From contig CM041465.1 of assembly GCA_023213395.1 (NCBI GenBank), positions 244,597,741-244,661,740 on the forward strand: DNA of 64,000 nucleotides, in the 5' to 3' direction. Of this stretch, positions 12,401 to 24,944 are shown piece after piece. Below the pieces are notes generated by a model that was not told the DNA's origin, made no database searches, and saw only the letters and a program-made list of their open reading frames with translations. Origin of the DNA: Cycas panzhihuaensis (lineage: Eukaryota > Cycadophyta). The stretch's first letter is position 1, and each line of letters opens with the position of its first letter. The position numbers were made by a program, and so were the translations under genes.

Positions 12401-13370
12401 TAATCTAATTATTATAATAAGTGATATGTTTAAATGCACTAGAGTCTATATATCAATCACATAAATATGGATTTGTGGTATTAAAAATAAACACCTTATT
12501 ATTATCATTTGTAGAGATTTTTTTTTTTCTTTGTATCTACTTTATTATTCTAACATTACTTCCCTAAATGTCATTTTTTACCATAATACTTGCAAATAAT
12601 ATAATGTTTTGATTTTTGTGTTTTATTATTACTTTGTGATTATTACTTATAAGGATTATTTAGTGTTTTCTTTTTCAATTTCGATGAGAGAATCATATTA
12701 TTACTACTTTCACTACTATAAAAAATAATTTGTTGCTCTTCATATAATAATTAACCATCCAACTCATCAAAGGAAAGTGGTTCAAGTTAACTTGTTAGAC
12801 ACAAGCTTGTTACAAAGATGTGATAGCCTCTATGTAAGTTATTTAAAGTGATATTAACTAACTCTTTATTTTCAACAATTCACCTACAACAACTAATTTC
12901 TCTCTTATATCTTTTAACTTTTTCAAATAAGAAGAGATAGAGTCATTAATGAACATTTTATAAGAGTAAAGAAGATTTGGCATATATAAGACTCTTGTCT
13001 CATTCTTTGTTTTGAATAGCTCCTTAAGAATCTACCATGCTTCAACTATAAAATACTTGTCTTTAAGATGAGTAATTAAGTCAGTTTTTATTAACAAATT
13101 AATGATTGTCAATGCTCTAAGATTTCTATCCTCCTAAGATACTACTTTAAGGTCATCAACTAGTTTAACTTTATGGTTAGTATTTTTACATTTAATAGCC
13201 TCCTTAAGCCTATGCAAGGCCAAGATATTAAAAATTTTAAATTTTCAAGTTAGATAATTTTTATGATCTAACTTTTGTGATTTTAACAAACTATAGCCGA
13301 TAATATTCACAAAAGATATAATAAAAATATAAGAAAAGAATCTTAAAGTAAATTGTAATTGATTACAAGT
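12401..13370 (-). pseudogene. Copia gag remains
   Basis: Near 13290-13190 the minus strand encodes KLDHKNYLT, a stop in place of the expected Trp, then KFKIFNILALHRLKEA, the classic first gag block. Further along come LLIKTDLITHLKDKYFIVEAW and YLKKLKDIREKLVVVGE, matching the gag middle (block A..W..L, then L..L..I...L). Several in-frame stops. Confidence 0.65.
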
Positions 13371-14106
13371 ATGAGTAGAAATAAACTGCTAAGTGACTAT
13401 AAGGTCTTACCAGTACAAAAAACTTTTAAAAAGAAAGGTAAAGAAGCCTTTAAATAAGGACAAATCAAGAGACAAAAGTTAAACTTTATTTAAAATAATA
13501 AACTTTAGGACAAAGGGTAAATTAAAAACAGAATGTGCTTAGAATATTCTATTTTATACAACCTAAAGTTATAACTTAAATAAATAAATAAACTCAAAAT
13601 ATTTTTACATTGGTTGGATGGTGAACTCACAAAGCTTCAAATCAAGATTCCTCTTCATATGATCACTAGATTTGGATAGAACTTTAGGTAAAGACTCGTA
13701 ATATTAAGGGATCAAAACAAGTACCCTATATCTAGGGTTTTGGGCAAGCATTTACTTATAATCGATCTGCTAGTACTTACGTGGATGCAAGAGTCAACTA
13801 AGAGGGGATAATAACTAAATAAATACTTTGAGGGAGTTAATCTTTAGCTAAACTACATACAAATAAGAGCTACAAATCATTCCATGCTATGAGCACACCA
13901 TCAAGAGTCAATCTCCACTACTAGATGTGAGAGGAATAGGAAATCAATGGCCATAGAGTTACAACATACCCATAGGAGCTATAACATGCCTATAAGAGTC
14001 ATAACATAGTAACAAAAAGAGTTATAATTAGACCGTATAAAGAGTCTCACTAGTGGGAATGCCCAGCTATGATTTAGATAATCATATAATAACAACACTC
14101 AAACAT

Positions 14107-14119
14107 GGCTCTAATACCA
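14107..14119 (-). other. Primer-binding site (tRNA-iMet type)
   Basis: The minus strand reads TGGTATTAGAGCC, one C-to-T change from canonical, directly abutting the 5' LTR. Confidence 0.7.
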
Positions 14120-14342
14120 TATTAGAGAAGAAGGATAGAAGTAGAATTCATAAAATTATCCATATGCATAAGAAGCAAGAGATGAGAAAACGCTAATGAA
14201 TCATAACTCTCTAAAATCTCATTACTAAAAGAGGTTGATTATGATAAATGTATATAGAACTACATATCTTACACTTCTATAATTCATGTCCTACTTTAGT
14301 TTATGGTGGGCTCCTACTATATTTTATGGTAGGTTTTAATAA
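14120..14342 (-). repeat. 5' LTR of the copia element
   Basis: Opens with TATTAGAG (from TGTTAGAG) and matches the LTR at 9179. The right edge is the last shared base near AGGTTTTAATAA. Confidence 0.7.
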
Positions 14343-15437
14343 CCTATTTTAACTTTAATTAACTCCCTTAATTAATAACTTGAGTAAGAATATTCAATGT
14401 AAGGAAATATTCTATGACATAAGAAATGAACTTAAATGGATATGAAATGTAAATGGATATTAATTCAAATAGTCTCAACATTACGACTGGAAAAATTGTC
14501 TTCTCGTTAATACATTGATTGGTTGATTAGTGTTATTAGCTTTAAAACTAGTCCAATCTCCTTCTTATTCACTTAAGCATACAAGTTCTTAATAATTATT
14601 ACTGTAATACCATGTCAAATAAAATATTAAAGTACATATATAAAGATTACACAATGAAATAATAATACTACTACTTGTATTAATATGAGAGTATAATACT
14701 TTTCTAAGTTTATAATATATAAGATAAATGATGTTGATAAACACCTAAGTGGGATAAAGTCCTATTATGAAAGAAGGAATATACTCATCTTGTGTTGCAT
14801 GCATTAAGATCTATAAAACAATAATAAACGAATTAGTAAATAATATTTGAAAAATATATACATAATATTTAATAATAAAAATGTGTTGATATTAACTTTA
14901 ACTATAAAATTAATACCATATTTAATTATTATCTTTAACACTCTAAAACATTAACATGTATAAATAATTATGTTTTAACTATTTTAGGCAAATATAGATT
15001 AATGTACATCTCTCAACAATGAATACAAACTAAAATATACTTAGAAATGATGAAAAATAAATATTGAAAATCATAATATATATAATAATATAAGGTTTAG
15101 AAAAGATTTAGTAATACTTTTATACTATAAAGAAACTTTTTAAAATACAACATCAAATTAGTCTTATATGCAACTAATAAATACATAAAAACTCATGAAT
15201 AGTATATTATCAATACAAAGATGCATTAAGAGGTAGGATGGAGTTAATATTATTAAATTTTTTAATTCTCTGATATATCATATTAGAATGTAATGATTAT
15301 GTGTAATGGAAGCATATTAATAAAGTATAATTAACTAATCATATCATGAGGATTATATACATAGTTCATGTAAAGTAATTATATCAAGCAATATTGTGAA
15401 CACAAATTAATAAATATCATTATAATATTAATAAGCA
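14343..15437. other. AT-rich stretch, nothing recognised
   Basis: Stops in all frames, no LTR pair or protein motif seen. Confidence 0.6.
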
Positions 15438-15815
15438 TGTACCACCAAAGATAATAGATTTGTACATGAAAAATCTAATATCGAAAAAACTATGAGAGAA
15501 TATTAGAGTTAGGAGGTCCTCTTAATTATATTAAATAAAGTACATCTCTAAGTCAATCCTTTATCTCTTAAGTTCTCAAGTGGTATGCATATATATTTAT
15601 ACATATGTCATCTCATGAATAGCCAATAATATCTCCAATTTTTTCATCATCCAATAAAATATGTATATGTGTATGTGTGTGTATATATATATATATATAG
15701 ATAGATAGATAGATATACATGTCACACTTATTAATATTTTTTTGGTGTGAGATTATCTAAAACTATAAACTTACATTAAATATTACATATATGGGAATAA
15801 TCAAATATTTTAACA
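15438..15815 (-). repeat. Probable 3' LTR of a minus-strand copia relic
   Basis: The right edge is well marked: on the minus strand a purine-rich tract TTAAGGGGGAG (15816-15828) is followed by TGTTAAAATATTTG. The left edge is taken at a TG (TGTACC), giving TGT...ACA ends. It contains a TG/TA/GATA microsatellite at about 15662-15714. No sister LTR was found. Confidence 0.45.
15662..15714. repeat. Compound microsatellite (TG/TA/GATA)
   Basis: Runs of GTATGTGTGT, then about 18 bp of TA repeat, then four GATA units. Confidence 0.9.
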
Positions 15816-17240
15816 CTCCCCCTTAATGTTTAATATCTTTGATTTTTTATCTTTAAGTCTTTATCCTTGGTATTCATTATCTTCATATTTGTTTTGTATG
15901 TTAGATTTTATATCAAATCTGTATCAAGCTATATCAAATTGAATAAAGTTGTATCACTTGTGACTTATAAATATGTCAATATCATGATTGTTTCCTTTAA
16001 GCAATTAACTTGTAATCTATCATTAAACCATTCTATAGTCATCTATAATCATTAATGACTAACCATGATTATCTACCTAATCATTAATCAACTGAATAAC
16101 TAATCTTCATTCATAACTATTATTTATCATGTTTATATGAAGTTTTCTCCTCAATAATTTTATACCTTTATCTATAAAGTTATAATCAACATCACTATCA
16201 ACCTACAGTTTCATCAAAATTTTATGAATAAAAATGTTTATTGATATCCATATAAAATAATAACTATCTACTAGAATATATGTATTATTAGTCATTGTAA
16301 TCGTTAGTTCTTTAAGATATATTTCTTGTGTGTGGTTCATTAGTAAATAAAACAACACTAGTTATTAAGCTAATATATTATAGAAGAGTAGTATGAATAT
16401 CTCACCTTTTGTATACAAGAGTAATAATACTTGTTATGTATTATATAAGAGTAGCATCATTTATCTTGCCTCTTACATATGAGAAAATTTTATCACATAT
16501 CTTTTACAACTTTATTTAGTAACTAGTAAGTATTACCAATATCAATAATCAATAAACTAAACATATTAACTCTAAGAATTGAGTGTACCACATAGCTAAG
16601 TCAAGTTAGTTATAATAAGGTAATGTAAACAGTGTGTTCTTATATCTTTTGTCATGCATAACAACTTAGATTTCTCACTAACAAACACTTATCTAATATT
16701 AACTAAACTCCTCAATAGATGATTTTAATATACTAAGTAATAATATATGAGGCTTCTTCTCTATGTCTCATAAATAGGTGAAAATAACATATCATCAATA
16801 ACATTCTAACAAATAACTATAAATAAACTAGGTCCTTCATTAATATTAAATATGTGATATCATCAGTCATTATATAATCAACAATAAATCATATGATTAT
16901 TACATTTGATTAGTATTACCCATTATACTTCATCAAGTATTTTATGTACCAAGGAGGATTTTCATCATGTCCAACATATATATCAAGACACCCACAACAT
17001 TTTTTATTAATATGTCTCACATCTTTAAATTTTTATTGATTTCAAGGTTTAAATTATCATAAATAAGCCTTTATGTATTCACTTTTTAAATGAAATTTAC
17101 TTTTTCTTTCTTCAACAATCATCAATATTCATTATCATATGATTAGAGACCTTCATAAATATCAAAATAGTTTTGGAAAAACTCAAAAGATATAATTTTT
17201 ATTATAACAAGAATATTTTGATCAATTTTACCATTAAAAA
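15816..17240 (-). pseudogene. Possible copia pol relic
   Basis: Around 16900-17010 the minus strand encodes CLDIYVGHDENPPWYIKYL, which resembles the integrase-RT linker of copia elements (LGIYVGYDSPSIIKYLEP, family knowledge). The rest is AT-rich with many stops. A purine tract and an LTR start lie at its 3' end (15816). RT and RNase H motifs are not recognisable, so the call is tentative. Confidence 0.35.
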
Positions 17241-17455
17241 TATTGTCTTTTAATCTCTAAAATATGCCATAGAGCCACTTATTTTAACTATCTCTGAATG
17301 CTCTTTCTAACAAAGTTGATAGCTCGTGAATCTAATACTCTAGTAAAAAGTTATAATAAAAAAAAGTTAGTATGTTATAAAAAAATAAAAGATTCTTAAG
17401 AATATCATTTTATCCCCTTTTAACTATGGGTTATGGTCATATGTCAAGTGCATGT
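17240..17455. repeat. Repeat unit shared with 18240-18460
   Basis: Both stretches contain a block TAAAATAKGYCATRKAGCCAC, then AATCTAAYACYCYAGTRAAAAG and a later CCCCTT. So the left flank of the short LTR element resembles part of its own interior, as if it inserted into a relative. Confidence 0.5.
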
Positions 17456-17770
17456 TGTTAGAAAATAAAAGACTAACCATACATAATAATATAAATAAAG
17501 AGATCAAATAACCATGTACTATGAAAGTATGTAAACAGAATTTACGGAAAAATATACATCCCTTAAGGTGTTTGCATTAATGATAGGTATATATATATAG
17601 TAACAATAACCTCTATATGGGCCAATCATAATAATAAGCCTCTATAAAAACCTATGAACCAATAGCATAACTTTTAATGTAGCCCATCTATTAAGAGTGC
17701 CTTAAATATGTGTATCCCTTGGCCAACATGAGAGATAGTTAACACACGAATTTAATATTATATCCTAGTA
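17456..17770 (-). repeat. 3' LTR of the short LTR element
   Basis: About 315 bp, beginning TGTTAGAAAATAAAAGACTAA and ending CCTAGTA; the sister copy ends CCTGACA. Shared blocks include AATAACCATGTACTATGAAAG and TTAATGTAGCCCA. Confidence 0.8.
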
Positions 17771-19250
17771 TTCTCTCCCATAAGATTTAATTTATATCAC
17801 AAGTTACCATCTATATGAAGAAACAACCATCTACTAGTGCATATGGGTAATCAATATATGTAGCTACTAATACTCTAGGATGCTCTTTAAATACATGGTT
17901 TATTAACTTCTCCACTAAAATGTACTTTCCTTATGCATTTTCATCTTCAACTCTAAATTGAATAAAGAACATGGGCTATTTAGTAACAACCCATTTATAT
18001 GACATGTAAACAACTGTTGCAATTATGGAAAACCTTTCCAAATATGAACCCATCACCTAGTCCATCCAAAGCATACTTACACTATAATGTATTAAATTTT
18101 AACACAATGGCCATACACAACTTATAAGTTTTCATCAAAACTGTGTTAAACATATACAGACTGAACCATGCATGAAATTTCACCCAAAAAATAATCATTT
18201 TAAATGCTTCACCATGGAAGCATCAAGTTTTCTGATTAAAATCTCCTTTTGAAAAACCTTAAAATAGGTCATGTAGCCACTTGTTTTAAGCATGCCAAAG
18301 TAAGGAATCCAACAAAATAGATGACACCTTAATCTAACACCCCAGTGAAAAGTTATAGAGGAAACATTATTAATAGATCTTAAAAATAAAAAATTAGGTA
18401 AAAAACAAAATAAGTCCCCTTCATAAATGACTTCAGTCACTTTGAAAATGCCATACAACTAATCCAGGGGGGCTTGTGGACTTCATACCACATTCTAAAA
18501 TACTTGAATATCATAATCTAATGTTTAAAAATATTAGAATATGATAAAATAAATTTCAATATTGAATTTTAACATTATATGGCTTGCATAGTTTCTATGA
18601 GTGATCACAACTCCCATGCTTATTATGAACAATTACATAATCTATAAAACACCTGACTAGGGTTTTTTGATGTTAAGAATCCAATGAGAACATTTATTTT
18701 TATAGAATATGACCAAAAAAATAGAAAATTATAATTAATAGGCACCAACAAATTACCAAATTCACCTAACATACTGCTAAGGTTTCAAACAAATATAAAA
18801 CTCAGTTCTTAGGTCTATACAAGCAACTATAAATTTTTTATACCTTCATTAATTACTGTAATCATACTTGAAGAGATAGAACAATAATTAGGAGGTACCC
18901 AACCATCCTTTAAGGCTACTAAAAACCTAGATTAAGTACCCAATAGTGGTGTGCACCCTACAACAAGTAAGAAAATCATAAAACTAGTGTCCAACAATTT
19001 AGATTTTCTATAAAATAGTCCACATGATCATCCCAATAATGTATAACCTTAGCCATTCATCTCCGCACCTCCATATTTTGCTTTGGATAAAAAATGGAAG
19101 GAATTTCATCAACTAAACTTGGTTTCATTACATCTATCATTGCCTAATAATTCCAAAATAGGGACTTTCCTCTATATTAACCAGTAATTACATTAAAAAA
19201 TAAACTGGGCCCCTATACATAATAACAACATTTTATTAGTAGGGTTCTTG

Positions 19251-19366
19251 GGAGGATGTTGAGTAAGGATACTGCATAATAAATGATGAGTTCTTAAGAT
19301 TTGGTAATCTCAAATCTCTAAGAACTCATCATTTATTATGTAACATCCTTTTGCTCAACATCCTCC
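19251..19366. repeat. Long imperfect hairpin
   Basis: GGAGGATGTTGAG (19251) pairs with CTCAACATCCTCC (ending about 19366). Inside, GCATAATAAATGATGAGTTCT pairs with AGAACTCATCATTTATTATG. The stem is about 50 bp with small bulges, and the loop about 8 bases. It lies between the LTRs of the short element. It could be a foldback insertion or a small-RNA precursor-like structure; expression cannot be judged here. Confidence 0.75.
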
Positions 19367-19669
19367 TATGTTAGAAAATTCTGGTAGTCAAACACTAATG
19401 TCTTTACTACCTTTACCAATTGCTCACCTTCATAATAGTCAACAATATTTACTTCTCATGCAATAGGGATCCAAGTCCTATATGCATCTAGGTGTCCATA
19501 AGTCTCACAGTGCCTTTGACTCTATGGATCCCCCATAACTGAATGTTCATTATATTGAGCAATATACCATCAGGCCTAACTATAACATATGTCTGTAAAA
19601 CATGCTTCAAACTAACAACATAATTTTGAAAACTCTAAATAAATAGGCTCAGTACACATCAAAACTTAT

Positions 19670-19682
19670 GGATCTAATACCA
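19670..19682 (-). other. Primer-binding site (tRNA-iMet type), degraded
   Basis: The minus strand reads TGGTATTAGATCC, two differences from canonical, two bases from the LTR start at 19685. Confidence 0.6.
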
Positions 19683-19684
19683 TA

Positions 19685-19997
19685 TGTTAGAAAACAAAAG
19701 ACTAACCATGCATAATAATATAAATAAAGAGATCAAATAACCATGTACTATGAAAGCTTTCAAATAGAATTGCTGGAAGAATGTACATCCCTCAAGTTGT
19801 TTTCATTAATGATAAGTATATATATAGTAACAATGACCTCTTTATAGGACAATCACAATAGTGAACCTTTATAATAACCTATGAACTAATAACATGACTC
19901 TTAATGTAGCCCACCTATTAAGAGTGCCTCAAAGATATACATCCTTTAGTCAACATGAGGGATAGTTAATATATAAATTTAATATTACATCCTGACA
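19685..19997 (-). repeat. 5' LTR of the short LTR element
   Basis: Sister of 17456-17770. On the minus strand it begins TGTCAGGATGTAATATT and ends TCTAACA, giving TG...CA termini. Confidence 0.8.
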
Positions 19998-21654
19998 CGT
20001 GACTTGATGGCTTCATATAGGGGACTTATGAGTAGGCTTCTCAGAATTATCCAATCTAATTTACTTTATAAAAACTTTATTAAAAGAATTTATGATAAGC
20101 TTAAAAATTTTATTGTTTATATAATTAGGATTTTTTTTTATAATCATTAATGATTTCTATATGTATTTGAGTTGTAATTTCTCTATAAATCCTTGGTGAT
20201 TTTATGGCATCATGATAATCTTTCAATTGGGCAATCTCTTATAAGTGAGTTGGTAATAATCATATTATAATAGGCAAGTTCACAGTGTTATTTTAACTTA
20301 AACAATGTCACATAAGCCGTACGATAGTACTAATGATGACAGATGTAGGTAATGAATTCTGTGTGATATGGCACTCTTTGAGTTGCATCTTCAACCCTTA
20401 ACTCTCTATAACCTATTAGCTTCTTTGATCATACATAGGGCAAGATCATGCCTTCAACCACGTGATGAATAAAGGAATGAGCACAAGGTATTAGTTAGGG
20501 AAGGTTCATGCATTCATAATGAACTCAATAATAACTTCAATAGTTTAAGCATGATGGTAAACAATGTTATGTACTCTTCTTTGCTTGATTGGGAAATGAC
20601 TTAAGGCTTCATTTTGCAATGAGTTCAATGCATGCATTATCTTAATTTTCATCTCCATAGATAATCAGGGTGTTTCTTCCTTTATTGGTTATGTACTCTT
20701 TTCATAAAATTCTTTTGTATCTGCTCTTTTACTAGGCTCCTCTCTATGTCTACAATCTTTATTTAGGTTTTTGCGAGCTTGCATTATTTCTTCATAGGTG
20801 TAGGGAAATGGTAGATTCGTGGGAGATGTGTGTGTTTACTCTACATAGAAATTTTAGAATTTCAATGATCATAGGTATTGCTCCATTACTATGACTACCT
20901 GTCTATCATCCTTTTCCTACCATCAACTATGATTTTATCTTTGTATAGAATCAACATATTTATATATATATATACAAATGATTAAAATATAATATATCAA
21001 AATCTTATTTATATAATATAATTCATACCTATATCAAATCATGGTGCACAATATACCATTCTTTCTACTACACTTCAAATAATTTTCTTGCCCTTATTTA
21101 TGCCATAAATACAACTACTTCAAATATCTTTTATTTTACTGCATAATATACTTTATATCAAAAGCCTCAATATTAAATTTATCTCTTAAATTTTTACAAC
21201 TATAAACACACACATCATAACACAATAATATTTGACCAACAAACACCATTCTCTACATCTAGTGCTGCCTACCTTACGTATCAATATACCTCTTTAATAA
21301 CCTACCATATAATATTTATTTTGCTATCAACATACCTTATGTTGCATATCATCATTATACAAACTTATTGCCTATTTATGTATTCATGGGTTACTGACAT
21401 CATTTTGGTAGTAAATCTCAGCTATGAGATGCTCATAAAGGCCTCCAAAATGGTTTAGAAAGTGATAGTGAATCTCATATTCAAGAGAACGATGCTTGTA
21501 AATACCTTTACTAATGAATTGATAAAATATCTTCTTTTATTTATCTTATTGCTACTAGTTGTGATATTTAGTAAGATGCCAAGTCTCATAAATCTCAATC
21601 ACTTCTTTAGGTGACCAACCTATATCAATAAACACAATTGGCAATAGTTTTTCC
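19998..21654. other. Retroelement-derived stretch, no clear gene
   Basis: One minus-strand section at about 20520-20830 reads like protein, with YEEIMQARKNLNKDCRHREE and later EMKIKIMHALNSLQNEALSHF, but stops interrupt it and I cannot name the family. The rest is AT-rich with a short TATATA run at 20960. By position upstream of the shared leader repeat it may be the degraded gag end of a minus-strand element whose PBS is at 30760. Confidence 0.25.
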
Positions 21655-21883
21655 TTTTGAAGTTTTAGTTTTCGTGGTTGGTTATTAGGATGATCCATGA
21701 TTGAGGCATGATGGTATGGCTAACTAAACCACACAAATATTCCAGTTTAGTCTAGTATCAACTTAAAACCTACACCTCCTTTATGACATGACATTCTACC
21801 AACCAAGGTATCTCAACCTTGGTCAGTATGTGAATAGGTATAATATGGTGGAAAATAATGCACGTGATGCATTCCTTTTAGGA
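21655..21883. repeat. Dispersed repeat, copy 2 (occupied site)
   Basis: Copy of the segment at 895-1155, interrupted at TAGGA (21879-21883) by the copia element at 21884-29621. The repeat resumes at 29622 with the duplicated TAGGA. Confidence 0.6.
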
Positions 21884-22319
21884 TGTTAGGATGATTAATG
21901 TTACTTTATGTTATGTCTTATTTAGTCACATATGTAAATTATAATTTAAGTGATTCCAAAGTTTCATATTTAGAAGTTAATTTAATATTATGTGAAAGGT
22001 CGTTGAAATGCGCAACTGTACATTTTAACGAACCTCTCTTGTTATTTATATCTTCTCCTAGATTCAAGGAGATGGTTTCGAGAATCTAGGAGATTGTCTA
22101 AAAGCTGATTTCAAGGCCAGTTTCATGTATGTAGTGGGTATCTTTAAGGTCTATGTATAAGTCTATTTGATTAATAATTTTTAGCTTTAGGAGATGGGTT
22201 TTCTTCCCTAGAAGGGGTTTTCCACCTGTCAAACAATGTATACCTATTAAATGTCTCTTTCTCTTGTGTCTTTACTATTCCTGTGATTCTATGACATTGT
22301 ACATGTGCTAATTCTACCA
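21884..22319 (+). repeat. 5' LTR of the complete copia element
   Basis: 436 bp, TGTTAGGATGATTAATG... to ...TTCTACCA. Same length as the 3' LTR at 29186 with scattered, mostly transition, differences. Confidence 0.93.
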
Positions 22320-22332
22320 TGGTATCAGAGCC
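22320..22332 (+). other. Primer-binding site (tRNA-iMet type)
   Basis: TGGTATCAGAGCC, a perfect initiator tRNA-Met site, directly after the LTR. Confidence 0.9.
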
Positions 22333-22756
22333 ATAAATCTAGCCAACCCTCTAGTCCCATTTAGTCTTATCCTTATACCAGTAAGATATCACATTGATAG
22401 CCTCAGTAATAGTTGCTTCATCCAGAGGCTCTCTGTGGACTGTTAGGGCTCTAAGAGGCCTACCATTTTTTCACCCCTTATTGATCTACAAGAGGGATAC
22501 CTTAGTATTTTGCAATTGCAATAGATGTAGAAAGAGTTATAGATATAGTGATTACAGTCTAGATTGAGGATGAGTCCACTGGACATGATAGCACTTGTAC
22601 AAACCAAAGCATTCATGGCACCTGCCTTCTTGTTGTGATTATAACCAAGGCATTTTTCTCTGGATACATACACTAACATTGGCAGCCTAATATCTACATC
22701 TGTGCTGTCGATCAGATTCTAGTCACAAGAACTACTCATTAGATGGAGCTCCCACA
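22331..22756 (-). pseudogene. CSLD: Captured fragment of a cellulose synthase-like D gene
   Basis: CSLD proteins are family 2 glycosyltransferases that make cell-wall beta-glucans. On the minus strand, antisense to the retroelement, this reads [18 protein letters not shown], then [14 protein letters not shown] and [11 protein letters not shown]. These match the conserved CSLD block around the catalytic DCDHY motif, here DCNHY. After a jump and frame changes it continues with [19 protein letters not shown] and [18 protein letters not shown], then R-V-G, stop, I-Y-G. That is the later CSLD block ending EWGQRVGWIYG, with CAG and TGG both turned into TAG. From memory of the family, well over 100 residues normally separate the two blocks; here they are about 15 codons apart. 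The fragment abuts the primer-binding site. CesA is less likely: [15 protein letters not shown] and HYIYNS are CSLD-like. Confidence 0.85.
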
Positions 22757-23838
<1,082 letters not shown>

Positions 23839-23883
23839 GTTTAATTTAACTTTAGGCTAAACTTAAATTAGCCTTCCCCCTCG

Positions 23884-23898
23884 CCCCCCCCCCCCCCC
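23884..23898. repeat. Poly(C) run
   Basis: Fifteen C in a row within the retroelement leader, 50 bp after the TA repeat. Confidence 0.9.
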
Positions 23899-24944
23899 TT
23901 TATTATAATATAATACAATATTATATTTACTCTCCATTTTCTTTTACTTATCCTTACATATCCTCTTCCCTTACACTTTGACTTATAAATTAATATTAGT
24001 TTAACTCCTCCTTATTATAAAGTTTTTATAACCTTTCCTAAATAGTATATATATAGATTTTTTATTTTTGTCAAAATACATCTTTATATACTAGTCTTAT
24101 TCCTCTTTATTACACTATAAGACATTTAAATTTATCATTACAAAAATTTCCCCCTTCTCTATATCTTATCATATTTAATTATCAAATCAAAATAAACTTA
24201 CCCTTATAACATGTAGTTTATATTCCCTTTTACCCCCCTAATACCTTAGTTTTTTAACATTTAACTTATCTTCCTTCTTCTTTGTTAAATTTACACCGAT
24301 AATTTATTATAAGTGAAATCCCTCCCATTTTCCTCTACACCATAATTGGTTTATAAAAAAACCATTCCTATTTGATTCCTCCTTAAAATTTAATTCTTTC
24401 TTTAACTATAATATAAGGTATTTATAATTTTTTTTTAAAGGACAATTAATATATTCTTTACCTTACAAATTAAGCTAAATTAGTTTTACACCTTAAGCAT
24501 TATTTTTATTTCAAGGCACTAAAATAAATCAATTGAATATTTGTTAAGTTTTTAAATATATTTTCTGCCTTATTATTCAATAATCAACAATTATAATCTT
24601 CTTGGAACCTAAATTTTTAAGTAAACACTTACTTCTTTTAAGGGGGGATATTTATTTTTTAGAAGGGGACTATTTATTTTTTAAAGAGGGGTTATTTTAA
24701 AAAAAAAAAGAAAAAGAAAAAAGTTAAAGGAGACTATTTCTCTAAGGGAAATTATTTATTTGGGAACATGTGATCTTTTTTAATTAAGGGAAAAGTTAGG
24801 AATATATGCTACTATGTTTTTCCTTTTCTCTCTTTAATCATGCCTGTGAAATGTTAATATGATGATTGATAACCTTACTATGTGATTATTTTTTCATCTA
24901 CCTTTATATTCTTAAGTCTTCAATCAAACTTTATAATTCCCAAT
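23899..24944. other. Pyrimidine-rich leader of the complete copia element
   Basis: T/C-rich on the plus strand up to about 24650, then purine-rich runs (24690-24725). No coding frame. It ends at the gag start. Confidence 0.5.

Larger units (their letters stand above)
9179..14342 (-). mobile_element. Ty1/copia element with two LTRs, decayed
   Basis: About 5.16 kb, a normal length for copia. It has LTRs at 9179-9459 and 14120-14342, a minus-strand primer-binding site touching the right LTR, and gag-to-RNase H remains in copia order between them. LTR identity is visible by eye over blocks such as GAGAAGAAGGATAG, TAACTCTCTAAA and ATATTTTATGGYAGG. The flanks (GTCTC left, ACCTA right) give no clean target duplication, so either an edge is off by a few bases or the duplication has decayed. 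The reading frame has dozens of stops. Confidence 0.8.
17456..19997 (-). mobile_element. Short LTR element without recognisable coding (LARD-like)
   Basis: Two similar LTRs (17456-17770 and 19685-19997) bound about 1.9 kb in which I find no gag or pol motif on either strand. The primer-binding site lies beside the right LTR, so the element reads on the minus strand. It would have needed proteins from another element to move. The flanks CATGT and CGTGA are only partly alike, so a target duplication is not proven. A long hairpin (19251-19366) lies in its 5' part. Confidence 0.65.

Noticed and set aside
22443-22679. CSLD fragment as a functional small gene
   Set aside because: The 78-codon frame lacks most of the enzyme, has the DCDHY Asp changed to Asn, and the flanking homologous parts are in other frames with stops.
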